Of a stretch of DNA of 64,000 nucleotides, positions 55,319 to 64,000 are shown one piece after another (positions within the stretch are counted from its first letter, which is position 1; each line of letters opens with the position of its first letter). The position numbers and the translations under genes are program-made. The notes under the pieces were generated by a model that was not told where the DNA came from, did not search any database, and saw only the letters and a program-made list of their open reading frames with translations. This DNA comes from Pseudanabaena sp. Salubria-1 (GTDB lineage: Bacteria > Cyanobacteriota > Cyanobacteriia > Pseudanabaenales > Pseudanabaenaceae), in assembly GCA_023336205.1 (NCBI GenBank), contig JALQCR010000006.1:161496-225495 (forward strand), written 5' to 3'.

Positions 55319-55453
55319 CGCTTAATTTGAGTTCTGATAAAAAGCTTATAAATCTAACATGTTTTTGGTTCTGCAAGAGGTCTATTTTGCAACGCAAAGG
55401 TCGTCTCCTCGATATCTTACAGCAAATACCGATCAAACCCGCCACAAAAGGAG

Positions 55454-56029
55454 CTAACTAAAAGGGTCGAAGCAGAGCCCACAATGATGAAACCAATTAA
55501 GAGCATCTTCATCAGTAATAGAATTAATAGCCATAGTAATTGCGTCGTCAAGAGCCGAAATTGTGCGAGCTTTAGCCGAGCGAATAATCTCTTTTAATTT
55601 TGACCAACATAACTCGATTGGCGATAAATCAGGAGAATAGGGAGGGATGAACTTAACCTGAGCACCAACGGATTCAATTAGGGTTTTAGCCATTGCAGCG
55701 TAATGTACAGGCAAATTATCCATAGCGACAATTGCCCCAACCCATAACCGAGGCAATAGTATTTTCTCAATGAAAACCAAAAAACTGGCGGTGTTGAGAC
55801 TACCAGCAAAAGTCATCGCAGCAATCAACCCTTCATCACTCATGGCTCCAATTAAAGTGATGTTTCTACCTTTGTTACCTGGACGGTCATCATATACCCT
55901 ACATCCTCCTTGACATCTACCATAAAGCCTCGTCATCGCTAGATTTAGCCCTGTCTCGTCAATGAATACAAGGTTTTTGACATCTATCGTATCTAGCCAA
56001 CGACGAAACTCATAACGCAATTTTTTCAC
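55454..56029 (-). CDS. IS630 transposase ORF B (DDE domain)
   Basis: 191 residues from the first start in frame. The DDE core shows VFIDETGLNLAMTR (first Asp-Glu), AIVAMDNLPVHYAA (second Asp) and FIPPYSPDLSPIELCWSKLKEIIR (Glu). In-frame sequence extends upstream through TLVASEQATERV to the nine-A tract where ORF A ends, so the functional product is probably an A-B fusion made by slippage. Confidence 0.88.
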   Translation of the reverse strand: MKKLRYEFRRWLDTIDVKNLVFIDETGLNLAMTRLYGRCQGGCRVYDDRPGNKGRNITLIGAMSDEGLIAAMTFAGSLNTASFLVFIEKILLPRLWVGAIVAMDNLPVHYAAMAKTLIESVGAQVKFIPPYSPDLSPIELCWSKLKEIIRSAKARTISALDDAITMAINSITDEDALNWFHHCGLCFDPFS

Positions 56030-56055
56030 TCTTTCTGTCGCTTGTTCGCTGGCTA

Positions 56056-56412
56056 CTAAAGTTTTTTTTTACGCCCTAATTCTAAGCGCTTAAGCGTACG
56101 ACTCAATCCTGATACGCTCACTTCTATTGTCTTTGTTTCATGTAGTTTTTCTTTGATCTCTCTGAGATATATGTCATTTTGCGCTTCAACAATTGTCTTT
56201 ACTAATTCTTCATCTTTGCCTTTGATTTTCGACCGCCGATCTCCTCCTTGGGGTTTTGCTGCTATTTCATTTGTTTCTCGATACCGACGCAAAAAATCTC
56301 GAACAAATGACAAGCTTACTTTAAATCGTTTAGCTATGCCTCTCTGCGTATTTTCTTTGTTTTCCCAAGCACTTAATATCTTTTTTCGTAAATCTAGCGA
56401 ATATGCTGCCAT
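56056..56412 (-). CDS. IS630 transposase ORF A (HTH domain)
   Basis: 118 residues. MAAYSLDLRKKILSAWENKENTQRGIAKRFKVSLSFVRDFLRRY is the standard IS630 paired-type HTH, followed by GGDRRSKI and a second helical domain. It ends GRKKKL at a nine-A tract. One extra A would carry the ribosome into ORF B, the usual programmed frameshift of this family. Confidence 0.9.
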   Translation of the reverse strand: MAAYSLDLRKKILSAWENKENTQRGIAKRFKVSLSFVRDFLRRYRETNEIAAKPQGGDRRSKIKGKDEELVKTIVEAQNDIYLREIKEKLHETKTIEVSVSGLSRTLKRLELGRKKKL

Positions 56413-56472
56413 ATGTAATCTTTCCTTGATAATACTTTTAGCTTATTAGACTTGTGGCGGGTTTGATCGGTA

Positions 56473-57972
56473 TTTGCTGTATCAACCAACCTGCAAACCC
56501 TCCGCCAATACATCACCCCCGACATCCAACCACAATTCGATCAATGGCTCACCCTCAAAAGCCAACTCGCCAACCTTGCTCTCAAAAACACCCCCATCGA
56601 CAAATATCGCCCCCTCCAACAACAAGCCGAAGAACTAGAATCCAACCTTAACCTCCGCAGTGCCGAACTGCAAACAATTAACGAAACCGTCACCATCGCA
56701 GCAGTCCAAAAACAAATCCCCACCGATGCAGTCCTAATCGAATTCTTTCGCTACAGCCCATTCAATCCTAAAGCCGCACTGAATAAAGACAAATGGGGCA
56801 AACCTCGCTATGTTGCCTATATCCTCCAGAACCAAGGCGAACCCAAATGGGTAGATCTCGGCGAAGCCGCAACCCTAGAGCCATCAATTCAAACATTTCG
56901 CCAAGCCATCAGCCGCCCACTCACAAACCCCGATCGCGATGTCGATCCACAATTAACCGTAGCCGAAGTCAAACAAGTAGCCCGTGAACTTGACCAAAAG
57001 CTCATGCAACCGATCCGCCCATTGCTTGGCAACGCCCGTCATTTGCTGATTTCCCCCGATAGCGATCTCAACCTCATCCCCTTCGCCGCCCTCGTTGACC
57101 AGCAAAAACGCTTCCTTCTCGAAACCTACGACATCACCTATCTCTCATCAGGACGAGACTTGCTCCGCCAAAACCGCAAGGGCATCAATCTCCAAAATCC
57201 TGTTCTCTTTTCCGACCCTGACTATGGCAAACCCTCAGACAAATTAATCGCCAGCATCGGTCGCAATCCTTGCCCAACCCAAATAGCTGCTAGAGGTGAA
57301 GAAATAACTTCCCTCGCCAACCAAATATTCTGTCAACTCCCCAACGTCGCCGCCGAAACCAGCGCCATTCAGAACCTCTTGCCACAGGCGCAATTATTAA
57401 GCCAGTCCCAAGCCACCAAATCCGCCGCCAAAAAACTTCGCAACCCTAGCATTCTCCACTTTGCCACCCACGGCTTCTTCCTACCCGATCCACCCAACAC
57501 CAACCCCGACACCCCGATCCGCCAAAATCCCCTTTCGCAATCCGCCCTTGTTCTCGCCAACTTCAATCAACGCCAATCTTGCAGCGACTCCGACTCAAAC
57601 TGCAATGGCTTACTCACCGCCCAAGATGTCACCACCATCGACCTGCGCGGAACCAAACTCGTATTTCTCTCCGCCTGTGAAACAGGGCTAGGCAAAGTCT
57701 CCAACGGCGAAGGTGTCTATGGATTGCGCCGCGCCTTTACCCTCGCAGGAGCCGAGAGCCAAGTGATGAGCCTCTGGAAAGTCAATGACCAAGTTTCGAG
57801 GGAGTTAGTCGAGAGCTACTACAAAAACCTCAAGGCAAATCAAGGGCGCAGCCAGTCCCTCAAAACGATTCAGTTAGATCTACTCAAAAAATATCAATAT
57901 CCCTACTATTGGGCAGCCTTTATTCCATCTGGCAATTGGTCAGCAATGCCTGAAATCTTTACTAGCCCCTAA
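56473..57972 (+). pseudogene. TPR-CHAT protein, C-terminal CHAT (caspase-like) part
   Basis: The frame is open from the IS630 end: a helical linker (LQTLRQYITPDIQPQFDQWL), then the CHAT domain with RHLLISPDSDLNLIPFAALVD, the catalytic His in ILHFATHGFF and the catalytic Cys in LVFLSACETGLGKV, ending with AESQVMSLWKVND and PYYWAAFIPSGNW. Both dyad residues are present. From ATG 57004 a 322-residue CHAT domain without TPRs could be made. The preceding sliver 55387-55428 lies between the two IS elements. Confidence 0.9.
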
Positions 57973-58007
57973 AAAGAAAGGGACGCATCGCGTCCCTTTC
58001 TTTTTAG
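57969..58007. terminator. Perfect 18-bp hairpin shared by CHAT and the convergent membrane gene
   Basis: Arms CTAAAAAGAAAGGGACGC and its complement around loop ATC. It overlaps both stop codons. The tip GGGACGCATCGCGTCCC matches the hairpin tips between the HDAC gene and rpsR. Confidence 0.8.
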
Positions 58008-58333
58008 GTAAAGGCTAACAGACCAAAGTAGAGAAATACACCTAATATTGGCACAAAAAGTAATAGACCATAGAGAGATGATTTATTCAGGCTCGTTGGT
58101 ATTGAAAAGAAGACAATTAAGCCAATCACAAAGTTAACAAGCGGAATAAAGAATAAAATTAGCCACCAACCAGGTTTACCTGCGGCACGAACCATCACCC
58201 AGATTTGGGCGATCGGAATCCATGCCAGCCAACTATTAGGGATTTCCAGCTTATCTGCAATTTTCATCAAACAGAAACTGGTGAAAACATAAACCACTAA
58301 GCCAAAGATGCTGGCAAAAAGTATGATTTTGTT
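58004..58333 (-). pseudogene. DUF5684-like membrane protein, C-terminal fragment, cut by IS
   Basis: Encodes a membrane segment (LFASIFGLVVYVFTSFCLM), then KIADKLEIPNSWLAWIPIAQIWVMVRAAGKPGWWLILFFIPLVN and further membrane segments, typical of DUF5684. The rest of the protein is at 59644-59916. Excision of the IS joins ALFNK to IILFASIFG without a frame change; restored length 200 residues. Confidence 0.82.
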
Positions 58334-59634
58334 CTTAGTGGTGCAGAAAAGTCTGGAAAGGGTTGACAGGCATAGAATCTCAAAATGAGACAAGAGGAAT
58401 AAAAAGGGCAAGAGATGAGATACTCAAGTTCCTCAACAAAAGATCTTATACAAATGCCCCACCTATATCTTCAGCTACAAGAACAACTGCGTCAATGGCT
58501 CAAGCCAAAAGATAAGCGACATCTCCAAGGATTTGCGGAGGCAGTAGCCGCGATATTGCAATCAGGAAGGGCAAGTCTGAGTCATTGGTTGCCCTATTTG
58601 AGCCATCGAGAGTGCCAAGCCAGAAGTCAGATGGAAAGACTAAGCTACTTTGTGCATAATCCACATATCATCGCCGAGAGATTCTATAACCCATTGGTGA
58701 AGCACTTTCTCCAAGCATTTGCAGGAGAATCGTTGGAACTAGCCTTAGACACAAGTATACTGTGGGATAAATTCTGTCTTATAGAAGTATGCTTGATTTG
58801 GGGAGGGAGGTCGATTACTCTAGCTCAAGTAGTACTAGAGCATGGCAGCGCTACAGTTGGCTTTGAACATTATCGTCCCGTCTTAGAACAAGTACGCTCT
58901 CTATTGCCGCCACAAAGTACGGTGACCTTGCTTGCCGACCGAGGTTTTGAACATGGGGAATTAATCCGATGGTTACAGCAAAATCACTGGTCTTGGGCAA
59001 TTCGCGCAAAGAGCGATCTGCTAGTGACTCTGCCAACAGGTACAACCAAGCGTGTTGAACAACTGATACCTCCCGCAGAGCAAGCTTATCTAGTTCCCGA
59101 TGTCACCGTACTCGGTGATGTTAATTGTCATTTAGCGACGGCTAACCTAGACATGGCTAACGGTTCATGGGCTGTCCTTAGCGATATTCCCCCTTCATTA
59201 CAGACTTTTGCTCTCTATGGCAAACGCTTTGGTGGAATCGAACCCCATTTTAAAGACTATAAGTCGGCGGCTTTTAATGTTGTTAGCTCTCATCTCCGTG
59301 ATGCTCAAGCTCTTACCTGTTTATTTATGCTCCTTGCCACGGCTAACCTGATTGCTGTAATTCTTGGCATAATGTTGGTGCGTTTGGGGCAAAGGGCTGC
59401 GATTGATTGGCACGATCATCGCGGCTTGAGTTTTCTGCAACTCGGTCTCCGTCAGCTTCACACTCTTCTTTACCAACAAAAATCTCTTCCTATTTTGCAG
59501 ATTTTGCCTAGAACTAATCCTCCTCCTGCCTCTGCTTCTATTGCTAAACGCGAAAAGTTAGATTTTCGTATCGAATTTGCCCGTATTACCATTGTCTCAT
59601 CTTGAGACTCCCATGAGTTTTCTGCACCACTAAG
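58334..59634 (+). mobile_element. IS4-like element inside the DUF5684-like gene
   Basis: 1301 bp with 17-bp perfect ends CTTAGTGGTGCAGAAAA and a 9-bp duplication GATTTTGTT at 58325-58333 and 59635-59643. The target length fits IS4-type elements. Confidence 0.9.
58415..59605 (+). CDS. IS4-like transposase
   Basis: 396 residues. DDE stretches: LELALDTSILWDKF (first Asp), VTLLADRGFEHGELI (second Asp) and FGGIEPHFKDYKSAAFNVVSS (Glu region), with a hydrophobic helix near the C-terminus. The pattern fits IS4-type transposases of cyanobacteria. Complete. Confidence 0.88.
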   Translation: MRYSSSSTKDLIQMPHLYLQLQEQLRQWLKPKDKRHLQGFAEAVAAILQSGRASLSHWLPYLSHRECQARSQMERLSYFVHNPHIIAERFYNPLVKHFLQAFAGESLELALDTSILWDKFCLIEVCLIWGGRSITLAQVVLEHGSATVGFEHYRPVLEQVRSLLPPQSTVTLLADRGFEHGELIRWLQQNHWSWAIRAKSDLLVTLPTGTTKRVEQLIPPAEQAYLVPDVTVLGDVNCHLATANLDMANGSWAVLSDIPPSLQTFALYGKRFGGIEPHFKDYKSAAFNVVSSHLRDAQALTCLFMLLATANLIAVILGIMLVRLGQRAAIDWHDHRGLSFLQLGLRQLHTLLYQQKSLPILQILPRTNPPPASASIAKREKLDFRIEFARITIVSS

Positions 59635-59643
59635 GATTTTGTT

Positions 59644-59916
59644 AAAGAGTGCTTTCTCTTCTTCAGTCAGAGAGTCGTAAGTTCTAAGACTAGATGAATC
59701 CACATTGCTATCTTGAGCAATGAGCCGATCGCTATTGTTTTTGGTAATTAGAGAAGACGAAGCGATCGCATTAGACAACGAACTAGAAGCAGAGAAACTA
59801 GGCTCAATAATAAAATGCTGTAAGCCAATCACAGCAAAAATAGTAATCAAAAACAGAGCAAGTCTACGCCAAATTATCCCTAGATGAATAAAGCGGATAT
59901 ATTTAGAAAAATTCAC
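59644..59916 (-). pseudogene. DUF5684-like membrane protein, N-terminal fragment
   Basis: Encodes MNFSKYIRFIHLGIIWRR, a membrane segment (LALFLITIFAVIGLQHFII), a Ser/Asn-rich linker and YDSLTEEEKALFNK up to the IS. The open frame runs on into the IS to 59470 but that part is element sequence. See the C-terminal half at 58004. Confidence 0.82.
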
Positions 59917-60040
59917 TTTTTATACTCCTAAAACCAGAGCAAGATCAGTATTACTTTCTGGCAATAATGTAAGCCTATAGGAATACCTATCTTGTTAATT
60001 CAATGGCTTCAGATTTCTTAATTCTTGAGCTTAATTATCA

Positions 60041-60526
60041 TTACGGTAGTTTCCCAATGTAATCGCGAATTACGGGCGTAAAGATTTTAACTACCTGTTG
60101 ATAAACTTCTCTTTTAAATCTAACAATTGAATCAAGAGTCTTATCGATCGCCATAAATTGCACCACCCGAAACTCGCGATCGTGGATATCTAACTTACAG
60201 TCAGACGCAGGATGATCCCAATAAAAAGCAAACCATCTCTGTCTTTGTCCACAATAGTTTGCCCATTTTCCCGACAGTTTTAAGGTTGACGGGAAATCGT
60301 AATACAACCATTCAGGATGTACATAAGCCAAGACAGCATTGTTTATGCCTACTTCTTCATATAGTTCACGCAAAGCTGCTGCTTGAGGATCTTCACCCTC
60401 ATCGATTCCACCCTGTGGAAATTGCCATGAATCAGGCACACCAACACGTTCACCGACTAGCACTTCACCTTTGCGGTTAAAAACAATAATCCCCACATTT
60501 GGGCGATAAGATTTTTCTGGTGTCAT
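60041..60526 (-). CDS. Nudix hydrolase, RNA pyrophosphohydrolase-like (RppH)
   Basis: 161 residues. The Nudix box is complete: GGIDEGEDPQAAALRELYEEVG (about 40-61), with the REx2EE metal residues. The preceding VPDSWQFPQGGID and the later GQRQRWFAFYW are typical of RppH/NudH. RppH removes pyrophosphate from the 5' end of mRNA and starts decay; diadenosine polyphosphates are the other usual substrate. A hairpin lies upstream. Confidence 0.88.
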   Translation of the reverse strand: MTPEKSYRPNVGIIVFNRKGEVLVGERVGVPDSWQFPQGGIDEGEDPQAAALRELYEEVGINNAVLAYVHPEWLYYDFPSTLKLSGKWANYCGQRQRWFAFYWDHPASDCKLDIHDREFRVVQFMAIDKTLDSIVRFKREVYQQVVKIFTPVIRDYIGKLP

Positions 60527-60580
60527 AGATTTTCACATAAACAAAGCAAAAGCATAGCACCGTCACTAATTTTCATCAAA

Positions 60581-60619
60581 AAGAGAAAATCCTCGCACTG
60601 AGAGCGAGGATTTTCTCTT
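60581..60619. repeat. 16-bp perfect hairpin upstream of the Nudix gene
   Basis: Arms AAGAGAAAATCCTCGC and its complement around a 7-base loop. It lies between the starts of the Nudix gene and the end of ilvB on the same strand; it could terminate ilvB transcripts. Confidence 0.65.
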
Positions 60620-60723
60620 ATACCAAAACACAAAATGGCTTAGCCATTTTGTGTTTTTAAAACCCTTACTGGGTTTATTGTTGAATTCACAAAAGTGTGG
60701 CAACACTTCTGTGAATTGGTATT
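60620..60723. repeat. Intact composite foldback repeat with ATACCAA/TTGGTAT ends
   Basis: Contains ACACAAAATGGC/GCCATTTTGTGT and TTCACAAAAGTGTGG/CAACACTTCTGTGAA. It is the unbroken form, in opposite orientation, of the repeat split by IS30 at 43827-45025. The core alone is at 4595-4639. Confidence 0.75.
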
Positions 60724-60747
60724 ACATCACTTTGTGCTCAAACCCAT

Positions 60748-60792
60748 AGATAATTCAGTAAGTGCTGCAAAGCATCACTTGCTGAATTATCT
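60748..60792. terminator. Hairpin after ilvB
   Basis: 17-bp arms AGATAATTCAGTAAGTG and complement with one mismatch around an 11-base loop, 14 bases after the ilvB stop. Confidence 0.6.
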
Positions 60793-60805
60793 GCGAGGCG
60801 TAGTC

Positions 60806-62581
60806 CTAGACTAAGACTCGTTCCAAATGAGGCACAGGCTCTGACATTTCTTGGCTTAGCCTCCGCTTAGGAGTTTGCAAGCCAACCATTTCCGCATTGC
60901 TTGCTCCTGGGGGAACCATCGGATAACAGTTCTCATTGCGCTTAACACAGAAATCAGCAAACACTGGCCCATCATAAGCAAGAATTTCTGCAACCGCAGA
61001 TTGCAAATTGCTTGGCTCAATTACCTTTATGCCCTTGATGCCAAAGGCTTCAGCAAGCTTCACAAAATCAGGCATACCCACTTCCATATTAGAAGAGGAG
61101 TATCGCTCATCATAGAAACTTTCTTGCCACTGACGCACCATGCCTTGCCAACCATTATTAATAATGATCACTTTGACCTTGATGCCATACTGCGCCAATG
61201 TGCCAAGCTCCTGAATATTCATCTGAATACTAGCATCGCCGCTAATACAGATTACTTGATCATCTGGAAGAGCAACTTTTGCTCCCATCGCCGCAGGCAT
61301 TCCATAGCCCATCGTGCCAAGTCCAGCACTTGAAATCCACTTGCGAGGACCAGTTTTAATTAACTGGGCTGCCCACATTTGGTGCTGACCTACATCAGTA
61401 GTGAAATAAGCATTGGGCGCTTGCTTACCAAATTCATAGATGACTTGTTGCGGTGATAGCACATTGTCATAGGTAGGAACTTCGAGAGGATAGTCTTCTT
61501 TCCACTCATCAAGCTGAACAAACCAATCTTTGGTTTGAATATTTTCCTCATAACTTGTGGCTTCAAGAATCGCCTGCAATACTTCCTTCACATCGCCAAC
61601 GATTGGCACGTCAGGTTTGCGGTTTTTACCAACTTCAGCTGGATCGATGTCTATATGAATAACTTTAGCTTCAGGCGCAAATGTATCTAGACGACCTGTA
61701 ACGCGATCGTCAAATCTTGCCCCGACAGCAATTAATAGATCGCAACCCTGTACGGCAAAGTTGGCGTAGGCAGTACCATGCATTCCCAACATGCCAACGG
61801 AAAGGTAATTATTTTCGTCATAAGCACCTTTACCCATCAGGGTAGTGGTCACAGGCAACTGAAAACGTTTGGCTAATTCAGCAAGCTCAACATGGGCATC
61901 GGCAAGTACCGTACCGCCGCCTGCGTAAAGTAATGGTCTTTTGGCTTCACGAATCAACGCGATCGCAGCGGCAATTTGATGCAAATACCCTTTGACCTTG
62001 GGTTGATAACCAGGCAAATCAATCTTCACATCAGGACTATACTCAAATGATTTCTGAGCAATGTCCTTAGGAATATCGATTAATACGGGGCCAGGGCGAC
62101 CAGTCCCCGCAATGTGAAAAGCCTCGGCAACGATCCGCGCAATATCTTCAGCTCTCCGAATCACATAGGAATGCTTAACAATTGGTAGAGTAATGCCCCA
62201 AATATCCGTTTCTTGAAATGCATCCGTGCCGATCGCATAGGAAGGAACTTGCCCTGTGATCACCACCATTGGAATCGAGTCCATTTGGGCTGTAGCAATA
62301 CCCGTCACCAGATTGGTTGCTCCAGGACCTGAAGTCGCAACGCATACACCCACATTTCCAGTGGCACGAGCATATCCATCAGCAGCATGGACGGCTCCCT
62401 GCTCATGACGCACGAGGTAATGTTTAATTTCCCCTCTTGCCTCAGATTTATAAATTTCATCGTACACTGGCAGGATTGCTCCACCAGGGTAGCCAAAAAT
62501 ATGCTTAACACCCTGTCGTCTCACACTATCGATGAGAGCAAATGCACCCGTTGTTCGCAAAGTAGCCTCCTCTAGACTCAT
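60806..62581 (-). CDS. ilvB: Acetolactate synthase large subunit
   Basis: 591 residues, ThDP enzyme. The N-terminal domain has [14 protein letters not shown] and the ThDP-activating Glu in [21 protein letters not shown] (about 58). The centre binds FAD ([17 protein letters not shown]), and the C-terminal domain has the ThDP/Mg motif [29 protein letters not shown]. It condenses pyruvate with pyruvate or 2-oxobutyrate in branched-chain amino acid synthesis. The small subunit ilvN is not adjacent, as is usual in cyanobacteria. Confidence 0.95.
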   Translation of the reverse strand: MSLEEATLRTTGAFALIDSVRRQGVKHIFGYPGGAILPVYDEIYKSEARGEIKHYLVRHEQGAVHAADGYARATGNVGVCVATSGPGATNLVTGIATAQMDSIPMVVITGQVPSYAIGTDAFQETDIWGITLPIVKHSYVIRRAEDIARIVAEAFHIAGTGRPGPVLIDIPKDIAQKSFEYSPDVKIDLPGYQPKVKGYLHQIAAAIALIREAKRPLLYAGGGTVLADAHVELAELAKRFQLPVTTTLMGKGAYDENNYLSVGMLGMHGTAYANFAVQGCDLLIAVGARFDDRVTGRLDTFAPEAKVIHIDIDPAEVGKNRKPDVPIVGDVKEVLQAILEATSYEENIQTKDWFVQLDEWKEDYPLEVPTYDNVLSPQQVIYEFGKQAPNAYFTTDVGQHQMWAAQLIKTGPRKWISSAGLGTMGYGMPAAMGAKVALPDDQVICISGDASIQMNIQELGTLAQYGIKVKVIIINNGWQGMVRQWQESFYDERYSSSNMEVGMPDFVKLAEAFGIKGIKVIEPSNLQSAVAEILAYDGPVFADFCVKRNENCYPMVPPGASNAEMVGLQTPKRRLSQEMSEPVPHLERVLV

Positions 62582-63919
<1,338 letters not shown>

Positions 63920-63936
63920 AACCTAATTAATAAAGA

Positions 63937-64000
63937 AGAGGGGGGGGGTGGGGGGCGCGTGGTTTTTTTTTTTGTTTTTTAAAACACATGGTTTGTTTTT
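63937..64000. other. Low-complexity tail, probable assembly edge
   Basis: Long G-runs followed by T-runs, unlike the rest of the window. It looks like poor-quality contig-end sequence rather than biology. No feature is called in it. Confidence 0.6.

Larger units (their letters stand above)
52913..55383 (-). mobile_element. IS5-family element inside the TPR-CHAT gene, split by another IS
   Basis: Ends are AGACCTCTTGCAGAAC (left) and its complement (right), flanked by ATT at 52910-52912 and 55384-55386. Without the inner element and its 7-bp duplication it is 939 bp. The 3-bp target fits IS5 subgroup elements. Confidence 0.87.
55429..56470 (-). mobile_element. IS630-family element inside the TPR-CHAT gene
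   Basis: 1042 bp with ends CCGATCAAACCCGCCACAA on both sides and TA target duplication (55427-55428 and 56471-56472), as expected for IS630/Tc1-mariner. It lies only 42 bases from the IS5 insertion in the same gene. Confidence 0.92.

Overview
The window is cyanobacterial chromosome. It carries chlG, ycf4, the sufR/sufBCD locus, petH and TPR-CHAT/CHASE2 signalling genes, and it is dense in the HIP1 octamer GCGATCGC. The gene set and the many palindromic repeats suggest a Pseudanabaena-like filamentous or small-genome cyanobacterium, but the genus is an inference.

Layout. 1-4.6 kb: a BMP-type ABC importer (substrate-binding protein cut by the window edge, double ATPase, two permeases). 4.6-13.5 kb: a large hybrid histidine kinase, a stress-type membrane protein, an Hsp70-like ATPase, a secreted protein, a lipoprotein cyclophilin, ycf4 and a second lipoprotein. 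13.6-16 kb: a small accessory patch (Uma2 nuclease, DpnII/MboI-like nuclease, PIN toxin-antitoxin). 16-26 kb: chlG, an efflux adaptor, a Slt-type transglycosylase, sufBCD with divergent sufR and its operators, and a NifU-like scaffold. 26-41.7 kb: two multi-domain sensor kinases broken by insertion sequences, with aroA and a Yip1-like protein between them. 41.7-43.5 kb: an HDAC-like deacetylase, rpsR and rpmG. 43.8-47 kb: IS30 and an IS-disrupted DJ-1/PfpI gene. 47-58 kb: a CHASE2-cyclase with an in-frame stop, DUF928, an Rpn nuclease and a TPR-CHAT gene interrupted by three elements. 58-64 kb: an IS-disrupted membrane protein, a Nudix hydrolase, ilvB and a short petH.

The main message is insertional decay. 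I could place exact ends and target duplications for ten elements: three copies of one 1258-bp IS, ISL3, IS1, IS30, IS5, IS630 and two other DDE elements. There are also two MITE-like elements. Removing each element plus one target copy restores an uninterrupted frame in five places: a 1405-aa hybrid kinase (two IS), a 1092-aa kinase, a 1149-aa TPR-CHAT protein (IS5 and IS630), a 200-aa membrane protein, and the 283-aa IS5 transposase itself, which is split by another IS. The DJ-1 gene is restored through its IS but carries a further frameshift. The broken genes are mostly sensory or regulatory, while housekeeping genes beside them are intact.

A second layer is a set of dispersed palindromes: long perfect hairpins overlapping or abutting stop codons, a G/C-run repeat, and a foldback repeat with TAATACCAA ends. 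Some of these are themselves targets of insertion.
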